Below are positions 17,354-27,310 of a stretch of 64,000 nt of DNA, one piece after another. The stretch lies in the NCBI RefSeq assembly GCF_018831085.1, contig NZ_JAGPNM010000002.1, positions 310,001 through 374,000 on the forward strand, in the 5' to 3' direction. Position 1 is the first letter of the stretch, and each line of letters starts with the position of its first letter. The stretch is from Rheinheimera oceanensis. GTDB taxonomy: Bacteria > Pseudomonadota > Gammaproteobacteria > Enterobacterales > Alteromonadaceae. The notes below the pieces were generated by a model. It did no database searches and was not told where the DNA came from. It was given only the letters and a program-made list of their open reading frames with translations. Both the position numbers and the translations under genes were made by a program.

Positions 17354-17890
17354 TCAATTACTCGCTACTGATGACATATCAATCATCTGTAACATGGTCG
17401 TCCGTTCTTTCCAGCACCCTGCACCATCGGGGATCAGTTCCAGCAACTCTATATGAGTAGGCTCAACATTAATGACCCGGCCATGAAACAAGCCCACGTG
17501 GTTGTTCAGGGTCACCCGATGTAATGTTTTGTCAGAAGCCTCAATCAGCGCCCAGATATTACCGGTATCGCCCAGGGTGCCACGCATCTTTAGGTTATCC
17601 AGCGCGTATTTCTCTAAAGGTTCTTTTCTGCGCCTTGGGTCTGGATGTAAACAGTCCTGCACCTGCAAAAACTTATCCTGCACAGCCTCAGGCCTTGGCG
17701 CAGCAAAGGGGCTGCGTAAGTTTTGAGAACGATAAGGAATATGAACAAATTCCTTAACTTCCGGCAGTGGTTCAACGCGGGCTCTGGTGCTGGCTTTTAC
17801 CTCAGCAATGTACTGCTGCACACCGCTCAGATCATTAAAACAACCGCTTAACAGCAAGCTTAGCGTAACAACAGACAATGGCCTGATCAT
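17354..17890 (-). CDS. pilP: Type IV pilus assembly lipoprotein PilP
   Basis: A 178-residue lipoprotein with the signal sequence ending in lipobox LLSGC (Cys17). It links the inner-membrane PilN/PilO platform with PilQ in the periplasm. The C-terminal beta-rich part includes NLKMRGTLGDTGNIWALIEA and VGLFHGRVINVEPTHIELLE, typical of PilP. Its ATG overlaps the pilO stop (ATGA). Confidence 0.95.
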   Translation of the reverse strand: MIRPLSVVTLSLLLSGCFNDLSGVQQYIAEVKASTRARVEPLPEVKEFVHIPYRSQNLRSPFAAPRPEAVQDKFLQVQDCLHPDPRRRKEPLEKYALDNLKMRGTLGDTGNIWALIEASDKTLHRVTLNNHVGLFHGRVINVEPTHIELLELIPDGAGCWKERTTMLQMIDMSSVASN

Positions 17891-18480
17891 GGCTGAACCT
17901 CTTTATAACGATAGGTTTTTGCCACTACGTTAAAGCGTAGCCGTTCATTTGGTTCGGTCTGAATAGAGAAGTCATGCAGGCTTACAATACGTGGCAGCTT
18001 AGCGACTTCACTGACGAAATTACCAAACTGGTGGTAGTCACCGACTACTTCTATTTTTATCGGTAATTCAGTATAAAATTCTTTTTCTATTTCCGGTTCC
18101 CAGTTGATGCGGATAAAGGTTAAACCGCTGGTGGTTCCAACATAGGTAATATCATCCAGCAAGCCAGGCGTTTCATGCGTTGTTGGTAACTGTTTCAACA
18201 GAAATGAAAATGTCTGCTCCATTTCAACCATTTGCTGTTTATACAGATCCAGATTTACTGCAGATGCATACTTGTTGCGATACAGCTGGCGTAACTCAAC
18301 CTCTTTTTTTTGTGCAAAAGCTAACTCATCAATCTTGCTGTCAACCAGCAGGAAATAACTGAGTGCCAAAACCAGAAGCGCAAGCACTGCAGCAAAAATG
18401 ATCTTTGCTGCCACAGGCCATGACCCCATATTCTGAAAATCTAAATCATTGATATCAATTTCAGATAAATTCAGATTCAT
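17887..18480 (-). CDS. pilO: Type IV pilus inner-membrane platform protein PilO
   Basis: A 197-residue bitopic protein. A short cytoplasmic N-terminus and one membrane helix (about residues 25-48, AAKIIFAAVLALLVLALSYFLLV) are followed by a coiled coil and a ferredoxin-like periplasmic domain (FSFLLKQLPTTHETPGLLDDI, then KIEVVGDYHQFGNFVSEVAKLPRIV). It pairs with PilN and binds PilP. The gene has four-base ATGA overlaps with both pilN and pilP. Confidence 0.95.
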   Translation of the reverse strand: MNLNLSEIDINDLDFQNMGSWPVAAKIIFAAVLALLVLALSYFLLVDSKIDELAFAQKKEVELRQLYRNKYASAVNLDLYKQQMVEMEQTFSFLLKQLPTTHETPGLLDDITYVGTTSGLTFIRINWEPEIEKEFYTELPIKIEVVGDYHQFGNFVSEVAKLPRIVSLHDFSIQTEPNERLRFNVVAKTYRYKEVQP

Positions 18481-19073
18481 TTAGCACCGCCTTTTGCCGG
18501 AGTTACAGTAGCATCAGAGCCCTGCACTGCTTCATAACCTTCAACTTTGAGGTGCATCTTAAAATTACTTAATAAACTGGTATTGTCTTTGCCAGCTTCA
18601 ATAAATTCCAGCAAGGGGCTGGAAAGTAATTCCGATTCTTCTGCTTCGCGTAACAAATTCGACAAACGGTTATTAGATTCGCTTTTACCTATCAACAGCA
18701 AAGCGGTACCTTTTTTATCCAGTTGAGTCAGGTAAACTCCGGCAGGTACAGATTTGGCGATAGCATCCATAATTTGCGTACCCAAATTACGGCTGCCCTG
18801 CAATTGTTCAATCAGCGACATACGCTGCTGTAAGTTTTTCTTAGTATCATTTAGTGTACGGATCTCCGCTATACGTTGATCCAGCACCTTAATTTCATTT
18901 TCCAGATAACGATTACGCTGCGTTTGTCCGTCAATACGGGCGTTGTAAGTTATGTTTACCAGAAACATCAGCAAAAAACTCATCACTGCTGTTGCCGTAA
19001 GTACAGTCAGGTATTGCTTTTGTTGCTCTTTACGCGCAGCTTCCCGCCACGGCAACAGGTTTATATATGCCAT
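18477..19073 (-). CDS. pilN: Type IV pilus inner-membrane platform protein PilN
   Basis: A 198-residue protein with the INLLPWREAARKE motif (residues 4-16) that binds the cytoplasmic actin-like PilM. A transmembrane helix (about 22-42) and a periplasmic domain follow. The start overlaps the pilM stop by 13 bp and the stop overlaps pilO by 4 bp, so the operon is translationally coupled. Confidence 0.96.
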   Translation of the reverse strand: MAYINLLPWREAARKEQQKQYLTVLTATAVMSFLLMFLVNITYNARIDGQTQRNRYLENEIKVLDQRIAEIRTLNDTKKNLQQRMSLIEQLQGSRNLGTQIMDAIAKSVPAGVYLTQLDKKGTALLLIGKSESNNRLSNLLREAEESELLSSPLLEFIEAGKDNTSLLSNFKMHLKVEGYEAVQGSDATVTPAKGGAK

Positions 19074-20140
19074 GAGGAAAAACTCCTTAACGCCAGACCG
19101 CTGGCAACCATCAGCTGGGAGGAATGACGATTAAGCTGCTCACGATCTACAGAAGTCGCCACTTCCATCGCTTTAAAAGGATTAGCAACCACAGTATGAA
19201 TACCCAGTTCATCAATCAGCAGTTTATCAATGCCTTCTATCAGCGCTGTGCCACCAGACAGCACCAGATAATCCACACTGTCTTTACCACTGCTGGTAAG
19301 GTACATCTGAATACCCCGGCGAACCTGCTGCAGCAACATAGTCTGAAAAGGTGCCAACACTTCAAAGGTGTAGTTTGGCGGTAAATCGCTGTTCACTTTA
19401 GCCTGTTCAGCTTCGTCATAACTTTTATTGTAATAAGATAAAATACTGCGGGTGTATTGATCGCCACCAAATACCTGGTCGCGGGTATAGAGGGTTTTGC
19501 CATTCTCCATAATGCTTAGTAATGTCATAGTGGCGCCGATGTCTACCATAGCAACCACCTTTTTATGTGCATCGTCAGGTAACTGCTTCAGACATAGTTG
19601 TGCTGCGCGGCTTAGGGCGTAACTTTCAATATCCACTACCTTGGCAGTAAATCCGCTATTTTCTAAAGCGGCAACGCGCGCTTCTATGCTCTCAGTGCGG
19701 GCAGCACTTAACAGTACATTAACTTTAGAAGGATCGGCTTCGTTAACATCCAGCTTTTCAAAATCCAGGCTAACTTCATTTAACGGGTAAGGAATTAAGG
19801 TATCAGCTTCTACTTCAATCTGGCTTTCCAATTCAGCATCCGTTAAGGACACATCCATGAAAATGATTTTACTGATCACGGTAGATCCGGAAACGGCGGC
19901 AGCAGCAAATTTTACGGAGCGGGGGATCTTTTTACGGATCTTGCTAAGCACATTACCTACGGCTTCTATGTCCTGGATCTCCCGATCAGACATAGCACCT
20001 TTTGCCATGGGTTCAACTGCAACGGCTTCTACTTTGTAAACGCCATTATGCTGGCTAAGTAACACCGCTTTGACGGAGTGCGCACCAACGTCAATCCCAA
20101 CCATCATGGGTGTTTGTTTGCTAAACAGGCGATTTATCAT
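19061..20140 (-). CDS. pilM: Type IV pilus actin-like ATPase PilM
   Basis: A 359-residue actin/FtsA-fold cytoplasmic protein. GIDVGAHSVKAVLL (phosphate 1, about residues 15-28), MVDIGATMTLLSIM (phosphate 2) and LVLSGGTALIEGI (adenosine loop) are visible. It nucleates the PilN-PilO-PilP alignment complex. It is the first gene of the operon, with CAGGGTG before the ATG, and its promoter must lie in the 153-bp divergent region shared with mrcA. Confidence 0.96.
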   Translation of the reverse strand: MINRLFSKQTPMMVGIDVGAHSVKAVLLSQHNGVYKVEAVAVEPMAKGAMSDREIQDIEAVGNVLSKIRKKIPRSVKFAAAAVSGSTVISKIIFMDVSLTDAELESQIEVEADTLIPYPLNEVSLDFEKLDVNEADPSKVNVLLSAARTESIEARVAALENSGFTAKVVDIESYALSRAAQLCLKQLPDDAHKKVVAMVDIGATMTLLSIMENGKTLYTRDQVFGGDQYTRSILSYYNKSYDEAEQAKVNSDLPPNYTFEVLAPFQTMLLQQVRRGIQMYLTSSGKDSVDYLVLSGGTALIEGIDKLLIDELGIHTVVANPFKAMEVATSVDREQLNRHSSQLMVASGLALRSFSSWHI

Positions 20141-20293
20141 AGCACCCTGCGATCAATTTATAGTTATGATTATAATTGTCTCATTGATAGCTTAGTCGCT
20201 AATTTTTGGCAAGAAAAAGCGTTTAATCTAATGCTAATAAATATATACTAGCAGCGTTGTAAAGGAATTGGGAGTAAAAATTGGGGCTATTCA

Positions 20294-22906
20294 GTGTCTT
20301 GGGTTAAAAAATTCTTAATTCTTAGCCTGCTGATGATCGTTTTTGGCATCATTTCGATCGCTGGGATCTACTTTTATCTTAAAGATGATCTTCCGGACGT
20401 CACCACCTTGCAGGATGTAAGACTACAAACGCCAATGCAGGTATTTACTGCAGATGGAGAACTGATCTCACAATTTGGTGAAAAACGCCGTATTCCGCTT
20501 AAACTGGAAGAAATGCCGCCTTTGTTGGTAGAAGCATTCTTAGCTGTTGAGGATACAAGGTTTTATGAACACCCTGGTATAGATATCATTGGTATCTTCC
20601 GTGCTATTTCAGTAGTCGCCTCCTCTGGTGATTTCAGCCAGGGCGCCAGTACCATTACGCAGCAGTTGGCACGAAACTTCTTTTTAAGCCGCGAAAAGAA
20701 AATAGTCAGGAAAATCAAAGAAATTTTTCTTGCTATTCATATAGAACAATTGCTTACCAAAGATCAGATCCTTGAACTTTATCTGAACAAAATAGAGCTG
20801 GGCCAGCGATCTTTTGGTGTTGGCGCGGCAGCTCAGGTTTATTTTGGCAAAACGGTACATGAATTAACCCTGGACGAAATTGCCATTATTGCTGGTTTAC
20901 CTAAAGCGCCCTCTGCACTTAACCCTGTACGCTCAGCGTCTAATGCCAGAGCCCGGCGTAATGTCGTGCTTGGCCGTATGCTGGAAACCCGGGTGATTGA
21001 CAAAGCCGCATACGATCTTGCCATTGCCGCCCCGGTTACCAGCCGCCTGCACGGTGCCCAGATCACCGCCTCTGCCCCTTATATTGCTGAAATGGTGCGC
21101 CAGGACATGGTTAACCGCTTCGGCGAAGAAACCGCCTACTCTGCTGGTTTACAGGTATTTACCACTATTCAAAGCGTTCAGCAGGCAGAAGCCAAACAAG
21201 CGTTGCAGCAAAACCTGTATGACTATGACGAACGCCATGGCTACAGAGGGCCGGTAGCAGAGGTATGGCAGTCAACTCTGGTAGAAACTGACAACGCAGA
21301 GCACAAATTTGAACAGGAAAATCCGCTTAGCACAGAAGAAATCCTGGCATATCTTGATAAACAAAGCAGTATTGAGGATTTACGCCCGGCCATTATCACT
21401 GCGGTGCATGAACAAAGTGCTGACGCCGTTATTGCCGGCGGCCAGCAAGTAACCTTGCCATGGGACGGCCTGAAGTGGGCACGCACTTTTCAGACTGATG
21501 AACGCCAGGGTGTAGCCCCTAAAACGGCTTTTGCTATTGTTAAGCCCGGACAACATGTCCTGCTACGTCAGCAGAACGACCAATGGCGCCTGAGCCAGGT
21601 ACCCCAGGCCAGCAGCGCCATAGTCGCGCTTGACCCGCACGGTGGTGCAATCCGCTCGCTGGTTGGTGGTTATAGCTTTAGCCAAAGCCAGTTTAATCGT
21701 GTTACTCAGGCCAAACGGCAAGTGGGTTCAAACATCAAACCCTTTATTTATTCTGCAGCTTTAGAACACGGGCATACACTGGCAACTATTATGAATGATG
21801 CACCTATTCATCAATGGGACAGTAATGCCGGTATTGCCTGGCGGCCAAAAAACTCTCCGGCAGTTTACGATGGCCCAATCCGCATCCGTGAAGCACTGGC
21901 TAAGTCGAAAAACGTGGTATCTGTCCGCCTGCTCAGAGCGGTGGGTATAGACAATATTATTGCCCATTTGCAGCGGTTTGGTTTTACCGCCAGTGATTTA
22001 CCACGCAATGAAACCCTGTCATTAGGTTCGGCTTCCTTAACACCTCTGGAACTGGTAACAGGCTATGCCGTATTTGCTAATGGTGGTTATCTGGTTAGCC
22101 CTTATATTATTGAAAAAATACTGAGCGAAGACGGTGAATTGTTGTATCAGCACAAGCCGGTAACCGCCTGTCGCGACTGTGAAACTGCATCTGTTGCAAC
22201 CCGGCAAACTGCAGAGCAACCTGTTGATGCCGAAGCACAAATGGATCAGTTATTTAATACGTTGTCGCTGGATACGCCATTAAACCAGCAAGCCAGCGTA
22301 GAACAGTCAGCAAAACAGGCTGAGCAGGTTATCTCAGAGCAAAATAGCTTTCTTATTGCTGACGCACTGAAAAGCAGCATTTGGGGTGGCGGCAGCTGGC
22401 AACACGGTACCGGCTGGAATGGTACAGCCTGGCGGGTGCAGCAATTAAAACGGCGCGATATCTCTGCCAAAACAGGTACCACCAACGATTCGAAAGACAC
22501 CTGGTTCTCCGGCTTTACGCCTGATCTTGCCGTCACAGTATGGGTGGGTTTTGACGATGCCAACCGCAGCCTGGGCCGTGCTTTATGGCATGCGAATATG
22601 GGCCAGCAACAAAGCGCCGGTACAGAATCAGGTGCCCGCACCGCGTTACCTGCCTGGCTTGCCTATATGAAAACGGCTTTACCGCAATATCCCGAGCAGC
22701 CTATGAATGTGCCTGTTGGCTTGTCCTCCGTGCGGATTGATTTGCAAACCGGCCTGCTGACTAACCGTACCGATCACACCAGTGCTTTTGAGTACTTTAA
22801 GCCCGGTACTGAACCTAAGCAGTATGCTACCGCCAATATTCAGCAAATCAGTTTTGATAAAGCGCAGGATAAAAAGCAGGACGAAGAGGAAGTAGAGTTA
22901 TTCTGA
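20294..22906 (+). CDS. mrcA: Penicillin-binding protein 1A
   Basis: Bifunctional peptidoglycan glycosyltransferase and transpeptidase of 870 residues. An N-terminal membrane anchor (about 6-28) is followed by the GT51 domain with catalytic Glu86 in EDTRFYEH and QGASTITQQLARNFFL, an OB-like insert (about 320-420), and a transpeptidase domain with Ser479 in GSNIKPF, SKN in AKSKNVVSV and Lys726 in AKTGTTND. The C-terminus EEEVELF is like that of E. coli PBP1A. A GTG at 20294 with GGGG seven bases upstream is the likely start. It is divergent from pilM, the usual arrangement in this group. Confidence 0.96.
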   Translation: MSWVKKFLILSLLMIVFGIISIAGIYFYLKDDLPDVTTLQDVRLQTPMQVFTADGELISQFGEKRRIPLKLEEMPPLLVEAFLAVEDTRFYEHPGIDIIGIFRAISVVASSGDFSQGASTITQQLARNFFLSREKKIVRKIKEIFLAIHIEQLLTKDQILELYLNKIELGQRSFGVGAAAQVYFGKTVHELTLDEIAIIAGLPKAPSALNPVRSASNARARRNVVLGRMLETRVIDKAAYDLAIAAPVTSRLHGAQITASAPYIAEMVRQDMVNRFGEETAYSAGLQVFTTIQSVQQAEAKQALQQNLYDYDERHGYRGPVAEVWQSTLVETDNAEHKFEQENPLSTEEILAYLDKQSSIEDLRPAIITAVHEQSADAVIAGGQQVTLPWDGLKWARTFQTDERQGVAPKTAFAIVKPGQHVLLRQQNDQWRLSQVPQASSAIVALDPHGGAIRSLVGGYSFSQSQFNRVTQAKRQVGSNIKPFIYSAALEHGHTLATIMNDAPIHQWDSNAGIAWRPKNSPAVYDGPIRIREALAKSKNVVSVRLLRAVGIDNIIAHLQRFGFTASDLPRNETLSLGSASLTPLELVTGYAVFANGGYLVSPYIIEKILSEDGELLYQHKPVTACRDCETASVATRQTAEQPVDAEAQMDQLFNTLSLDTPLNQQASVEQSAKQAEQVISEQNSFLIADALKSSIWGGGSWQHGTGWNGTAWRVQQLKRRDISAKTGTTNDSKDTWFSGFTPDLAVTVWVGFDDANRSLGRALWHANMGQQQSAGTESGARTALPAWLAYMKTALPQYPEQPMNVPVGLSSVRIDLQTGLLTNRTDHTSAFEYFKPGTEPKQYATANIQQISFDKAQDKKQDEEEVELF

Positions 22907-22932
22907 TTTGTTCTATTGCCTTTAGCTGATTA

Positions 22933-22955
22933 AAAAGCCCGCATTGCGGGCTTTT
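22933..22955. terminator. Bidirectional terminator between mrcA and argH
   Basis: AAAAGCCCGC pairs with GCGGGCTTTT around an ATT loop. Because both arms carry A/T runs it works in either direction, serving mrcA on the plus strand and the arginine operon on the minus strand. Confidence 0.9.
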
Positions 22956-22980
22956 GTCTTTATTATCAACGTGACAACAA

Positions 22981-24360
22981 TCAGGCTGATTCAAACCACT
23001 GCTTTGCCTGTGCCAGGGCCGCGAGCACTTGCTGCGGTGCGGTACCGCCCAGGGCAGCGCGTTTTTGTAAACCAGCTTCCAGTTGCAGTGCCGGATAAAC
23101 ATCTTCGCTGATTAATGCGCTGAATTGTTTAAGCTCACTTAGCGGCAAAGCTTCCAGCGCCAGCTGTTGCTTGGCAGCATGTACAACCAGCTCACCCACT
23201 ACCTCATGTGCATCACGAAACGGCATACCTTTGCTGACTAAGTAATCAGCCAAATCGGTGGCGTTGCTGTAGCCCAGCTCTGCCGCCTGACGGCACTGCG
23301 ACTCGTTGACACTTAAATGTGGCAATACGGTGGCCAGTACCAGTAAAGATTGTTGCCAGGTGGCCATCAGGTCAAAAAAGCCCTGTTTGTCTTCCTGCAT
23401 ATCTTTGTTGTAGGCCAGCGGTAAGCCTTTCAGTACATGTAAAATGGCGACCAGGTGGCCCAATACCCGGCCGGTTTTACCGCGCAGCAGTTCAAACACG
23501 TCAGGGTTTTTCTTCTGTGGCATTAACGATGAGCCGGAGCTTATCGCATCACCCAGTTTGAAAAAGCCCGCTTCGCCGGAGCAGAAGAAAATCACGTCTT
23601 CAGATAAACGCGATAAGTGCGTCATGCAAATGCTGGCAGCGGCGGATAACTCCACCACGTAATCACGATCTGATACCGCATCTAAGCTATTTAGTGCAGC
23701 GCCGGCAAAGCCCAGCCGCTGTGCAAGTAGCTCGCGGTCAACCGCCACACCGGTACCGGCTAAGGCGCCGCAACCGAGCGGACAAACATCCATCCGCGTT
23801 AAAGCATCGTCTAAGCGGCTGACATCGCGTTTAAACATCTCTACATAGGCCAGTGCCCAGTGCGCTACTAAAACCGGCTGAGCCCGCTGCAAATGGGTAA
23901 AACCCGGCATTACCGCAGTACCAGCACGCTCGGCAAAGGTCAGCAAGGCTGCGATGGCACCCAGTATTGACTGACGCACACTTTGCGCATTCAGTTTGCT
24001 CCACAAGCGCAGATCCGTAGCCACCAAATCATTACGGCTACGGCCGGTGTGCAGCTTTTTCGCCACTGCACCCAGTTTAGCCGTTAGCTGTGCCTCAACC
24101 CAGCTGTGAATATCTTCTTCGCTGGTTTGCAGCGGCAGTTTAGCGTCTGCATCTATCGCCACCGCTAAATCGGCCAACCCGGCATCGAGCTGCGCTGCCT
24201 CATCGCTGCTGATAATACCGGCGTGTGCCAGTTGCTGTGCCCAGGCCCGTGAGGACTGAATGTCCTGTTGCGCCAGCAGATAATCAAAGCTTAGCGAGTC
24301 GTTAAAGTCGCGAAACTCAGCAAGGGTTGCTTCCTGAAACCGTCCGCCCCACATTGCCAT
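22981..24360 (-). CDS. argH: Argininosuccinate lyase
   Basis: Last step of arginine synthesis: argininosuccinate to arginine and fumarate. The 459-residue protein has MWGGRF at the N-terminus, HTGRSRNDLVATD, TVMPGFTHLQRAQP and the fumarase-superfamily signature GSSLMPQKKNPD. In many marine gammaproteobacteria ArgH is fused to an N-acetyltransferase (ArgA); here it ends at the normal length, so there is no fusion. It is the last gene of argCBFGH, 5 bp after argG. Confidence 0.97.
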   Translation of the reverse strand: MAMWGGRFQEATLAEFRDFNDSLSFDYLLAQQDIQSSRAWAQQLAHAGIISSDEAAQLDAGLADLAVAIDADAKLPLQTSEEDIHSWVEAQLTAKLGAVAKKLHTGRSRNDLVATDLRLWSKLNAQSVRQSILGAIAALLTFAERAGTAVMPGFTHLQRAQPVLVAHWALAYVEMFKRDVSRLDDALTRMDVCPLGCGALAGTGVAVDRELLAQRLGFAGAALNSLDAVSDRDYVVELSAAASICMTHLSRLSEDVIFFCSGEAGFFKLGDAISSGSSLMPQKKNPDVFELLRGKTGRVLGHLVAILHVLKGLPLAYNKDMQEDKQGFFDLMATWQQSLLVLATVLPHLSVNESQCRQAAELGYSNATDLADYLVSKGMPFRDAHEVVGELVVHAAKQQLALEALPLSELKQFSALISEDVYPALQLEAGLQKRAALGGTAPQQVLAALAQAKQWFESA

Positions 24361-24365
24361 AATAA

Positions 24366-25574
24366 TTAACCTTTTTGTTGCTGATGTAATGCCCGGATCC
24401 GGCTTGCCAGGCTGTACAAGCGGATAAAGCCGGCCGCGTCTTTCTGGTTGTACACTTCATCACCTTCAAAGGTAGCAAAGGCCTCTGAGTACAGCGAGTT
24501 GGGTGAACGACGCTTAGCCACGGTAACATTACCTTTGTATAGCTTAATTACCACATCACCGGTTAATTGCTCTGCCAGCGAAGTTGCCGCTGCCAGCAAT
24601 GCATCTTTTAATGGCGTAAACCAGCGGCCATCGTATACCAGTTGGGCAAATTCCTGACCGACTTCTTCACGGTATTTCAGTGATGTGCGGTCATACACCA
24701 GCGCTTCTAACCCCTTTAATGCAGCCATTAAAATGGTACCGCCTGGTGTTTCATAACAACCACGCGATTTCATACCAACTAAGCGGTTCTCGACGATATC
24801 AATGCGGCCAACCCCATGCTCTGAACCAATTTCATTCAGTAATTCAATCGCAGCTACCGGTGCAATATCATGGCCGTTAATCTTAGTTAGTTCGCCTTTG
24901 GCAAAACTCAGTTCAACATAGGCAGCATGATCCGGCGCCTGCTCGGGTGACTTGGTCCACATCCACACCTGCTCTGATGGTTCACACCAGGGGTTTTCTA
25001 ACTCGCCGCCTTCATGCGAGATATGCCAAAGGTTGGCGTCGCGGCTGTATATTTTGGTTGCAGATGCTGTAGTTGGCACCTTCTTCTCTGCCAGATAGTT
25101 CAGCAGTGACTGACGTGAATTAAACTGCCACTCACGCCAGGGGGCTATAACTTTCAGTTGTGGTGCCAGTGCGGCAAAAGCGCCTTCAAAACGTACCTGA
25201 TCATTACCTTTACCGGTACAGCCATGACACAAAGCATCAGCGCCCAATTCCAGGGCCAGTTTTACCTGAGCACGGGCAATGACCGGCCGCGCCATAGAAG
25301 TACCCAGCAGATACTGACCTTCGTACACGGCACCGGTTTTCAGTGTCGGGTAAATCACTTCTTTAACAAACTCTTCGCGCAAGTCAACGATATGGCAGCT
25401 GCTGGCACCGGAGTTAATAGCTTTTTGCTCGACACCGGCCAGCTCTTCATCGCCCTGACCAACGTTAGCAACAAAGGCGATAACTTCACAGTTATAGTTG
25501 TCTTTTAACCACGGCACTATGGCCGAAGTGTCCAGACCGCCGGAATAGGCTAAAACGACTTTTTTGATACTCAT
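24366..25574 (-). CDS. argG: Argininosuccinate synthase
   Basis: Joins citrulline and aspartate using ATP. A 402-residue protein beginning [17 protein letters not shown], the PP-loop that binds [16 protein letters not shown] and the C-terminal [13 protein letters not shown] segment are typical. The ATG at 25574 is chosen because GAGGA lies just before it; the frame opens five codons earlier. It starts 7 bp after the argF stop. Confidence 0.97.
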   Translation of the reverse strand: MSIKKVVLAYSGGLDTSAIVPWLKDNYNCEVIAFVANVGQGDEELAGVEQKAINSGASSCHIVDLREEFVKEVIYPTLKTGAVYEGQYLLGTSMARPVIARAQVKLALELGADALCHGCTGKGNDQVRFEGAFAALAPQLKVIAPWREWQFNSRQSLLNYLAEKKVPTTASATKIYSRDANLWHISHEGGELENPWCEPSEQVWMWTKSPEQAPDHAAYVELSFAKGELTKINGHDIAPVAAIELLNEIGSEHGVGRIDIVENRLVGMKSRGCYETPGGTILMAALKGLEALVYDRTSLKYREEVGQEFAQLVYDGRWFTPLKDALLAAATSLAEQLTGDVVIKLYKGNVTVAKRRSPNSLYSEAFATFEGDEVYNQKDAAGFIRLYSLASRIRALHQQQKG

Positions 25575-25581
25575 AGTGTCC

Positions 25582-26496
25582 TCACGCAAATAAACTGATT
25601 AATACAGCATTCTGGGCATGCATGCGGTTTTCCGCCTGCAATAAAACAAGTGACGCTTCGCTGTCGAGTACCTCGCTGGTAACCTCGTGTTCACGATGCG
25701 CCGGTAAACAGTGCATAAAATATTTCACCGCCAGGCGTTGCATCACGGCAGTGTTGATCTGGTATGGCTTAAACACACGTTCAATCTGCTCCGGATCTGC
25801 TTTATCGCCCATCGATAACCAGGTGTCGGTATAGATAGCGTCAGCACCGGCTGCGGCAGATAAATGTGGGCTTAGTTCCAGCACAGCGCCGGTTTCAAAG
25901 GCTATTTTTTGTACCCGTAATAATACCTGGGCATCAGGCGAGAAACCTTGTGGGGTTACTACCGTCATTTTCATGCCGGATAAAGCCGCGCCAATCATTA
26001 ACGAATGGCATACATTATTGCCATCGCCAACATAGGCCAGATGTACTTTGGTCAGATCGCCAAAACGCTCTTTTAACGCCAGTAAATCGGCCAGCGCCTG
26101 GCAAGGATGGTATAAATCACTCAGCGCATTTATCACCGGTTTGTGGCTGGCCTGTGCCAGTTGTTCTAATGTCTGCTGCGAAAATACCCTGGCTACTATC
26201 GCATCGGTCCAGCACGCCAGATTACGGCCAAAATCGGCTACCGTCTCGCGCTTACCCATAGCACCATTTTGCTGGTCCAGATACACGCTGTGGCCGCCAA
26301 GCTTGTAAATACCCACATCGAAACTGACACGGGTACGCAGCGATGGCTTTTCAAAAATCAGCGCTATGCTTTTCCCCGCCAGGGCCTGGGTGTATTTCTC
26401 CGGTTGTTGCTTTACCTTTAGTGCTAAATTCAGCAAATCGTTTAGCATGGCCGGGCTTAATTCAGCCAGACTCAATAGTTGTTTCAGTTTACTCAT
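25582..26496 (-). CDS. argF: Ornithine carbamoyltransferase
   Basis: Transfers the carbamoyl group to ornithine, forming citrulline. 304 residues, with the carbamoyl-phosphate loop as [11 protein letters not shown] (the family usually has STRT or SLRT), HPCQALADL and the ornithine-loop motif HCLPAHR. Its position between argB and argG in a biosynthetic operon argues for the anabolic enzyme rather than catabolic ArcB. Confidence 0.96.
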   Translation of the reverse strand: MSKLKQLLSLAELSPAMLNDLLNLALKVKQQPEKYTQALAGKSIALIFEKPSLRTRVSFDVGIYKLGGHSVYLDQQNGAMGKRETVADFGRNLACWTDAIVARVFSQQTLEQLAQASHKPVINALSDLYHPCQALADLLALKERFGDLTKVHLAYVGDGNNVCHSLMIGAALSGMKMTVVTPQGFSPDAQVLLRVQKIAFETGAVLELSPHLSAAAGADAIYTDTWLSMGDKADPEQIERVFKPYQINTAVMQRLAVKYFMHCLPAHREHEVTSEVLDSEASLVLLQAENRMHAQNAVLISLFA

Positions 26497-26539
26497 TTTC
26501 AGCTGACCTGCCGCCAGTGCGGCATCCTTGTTTAAGGGA

Positions 26540-27310
26540 CTAACAGACGATGCGCGTGCCTACGGCTTGCTGTCGCATCAGATTTAACAGATCTTGCGGG
26601 TGTTGCCAGCCCGCGACAGTGATACTTCGTCGCAGTGCCTGAGCAGTGTCTAAAGCGGCATCCAGTTTTACTTTCATGCCGCCTTTGATAATACCTTGGG
26701 TTACTAATTCTGCAGCCTGACTGCTATTGAGCTCGTTTATCAGCTTGCCTTCGCCATCTAAAATGCCGGGTACGTCTGTTAACAGTACTAACTGGCCTTG
26801 TACCAGCTGGCAAATAGCCGCAGCTGCTAAATCGGCATTTACATTTAATAATTGCGCCTGCTCGCCATGGCCAACAGAACTGAATACCGGTGTAAAACCA
26901 GCAGATAATAAATTTTGTAATAAGCTGCCGTCTTGTGGTTTAGCCACACCGACAGCACCCAGTTTAGTATTTAATTCAAAGCGGCAGCTGTTACCGGCTG
27001 ACAAGGTTAACCCGACAGGATTTAAACCCTGTAACGAAGCGCGCGCTACCATATGCGCATTGACGGCACCGGCTAAAGCTCCGGCAATCACCGGCATTTG
27101 CTCCGCCGGGGAAATACGCTGACCATCAAGCTTTTCAGTATGAAAACCGAATTTGGCCAGCCACTGATCAACCTGATCACCACCGCCGTGCACCAGCACC
27201 AGTGGGTACTGCTGTTTTAATTCGGCACACACAGCCAGTAAAGCATCCAGCGCATTGTTATCCTGCAACAACCGGCCGCCCATTTTCAGTACCAGAGGCG
27301 TATTACTCAT
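26540..27310 (-). CDS. argB: Acetylglutamate kinase
   Basis: Phosphorylates N-acetylglutamate. 256 residues of the amino-acid kinase fold, with LKMGGRLL at the N-terminus, LVHGGGDQVDQWL, and a C-terminal ATP-site segment IIKGGMKVKLDAAL. It lacks the N-terminal helix of the arginine-inhibited hexameric enzymes, so it resembles the short E. coli type. The ATG overlaps the argC stop by 8 bp. Confidence 0.96.
   Translation of the reverse strand: MSNTPLVLKMGGRLLQDNNALDALLAVCAELKQQYPLVLVHGGGDQVDQWLAKFGFHTEKLDGQRISPAEQMPVIAGALAGAVNAHMVARASLQGLNPVGLTLSAGNSCRFELNTKLGAVGVAKPQDGSLLQNLLSAGFTPVFSSVGHGEQAQLLNVNADLAAAAICQLVQGQLVLLTDVPGILDGEGKLINELNSSQAAELVTQGIIKGGMKVKLDAALDTAQALRRSITVAGWQHPQDLLNLMRQQAVGTRIVC

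Noticed and set aside
22981..24360. ArgH-ArgA fusion
   Set aside because: The frame ends at 459 residues right after the normal lyase C-terminus; no acetyltransferase domain follows before the terminator.
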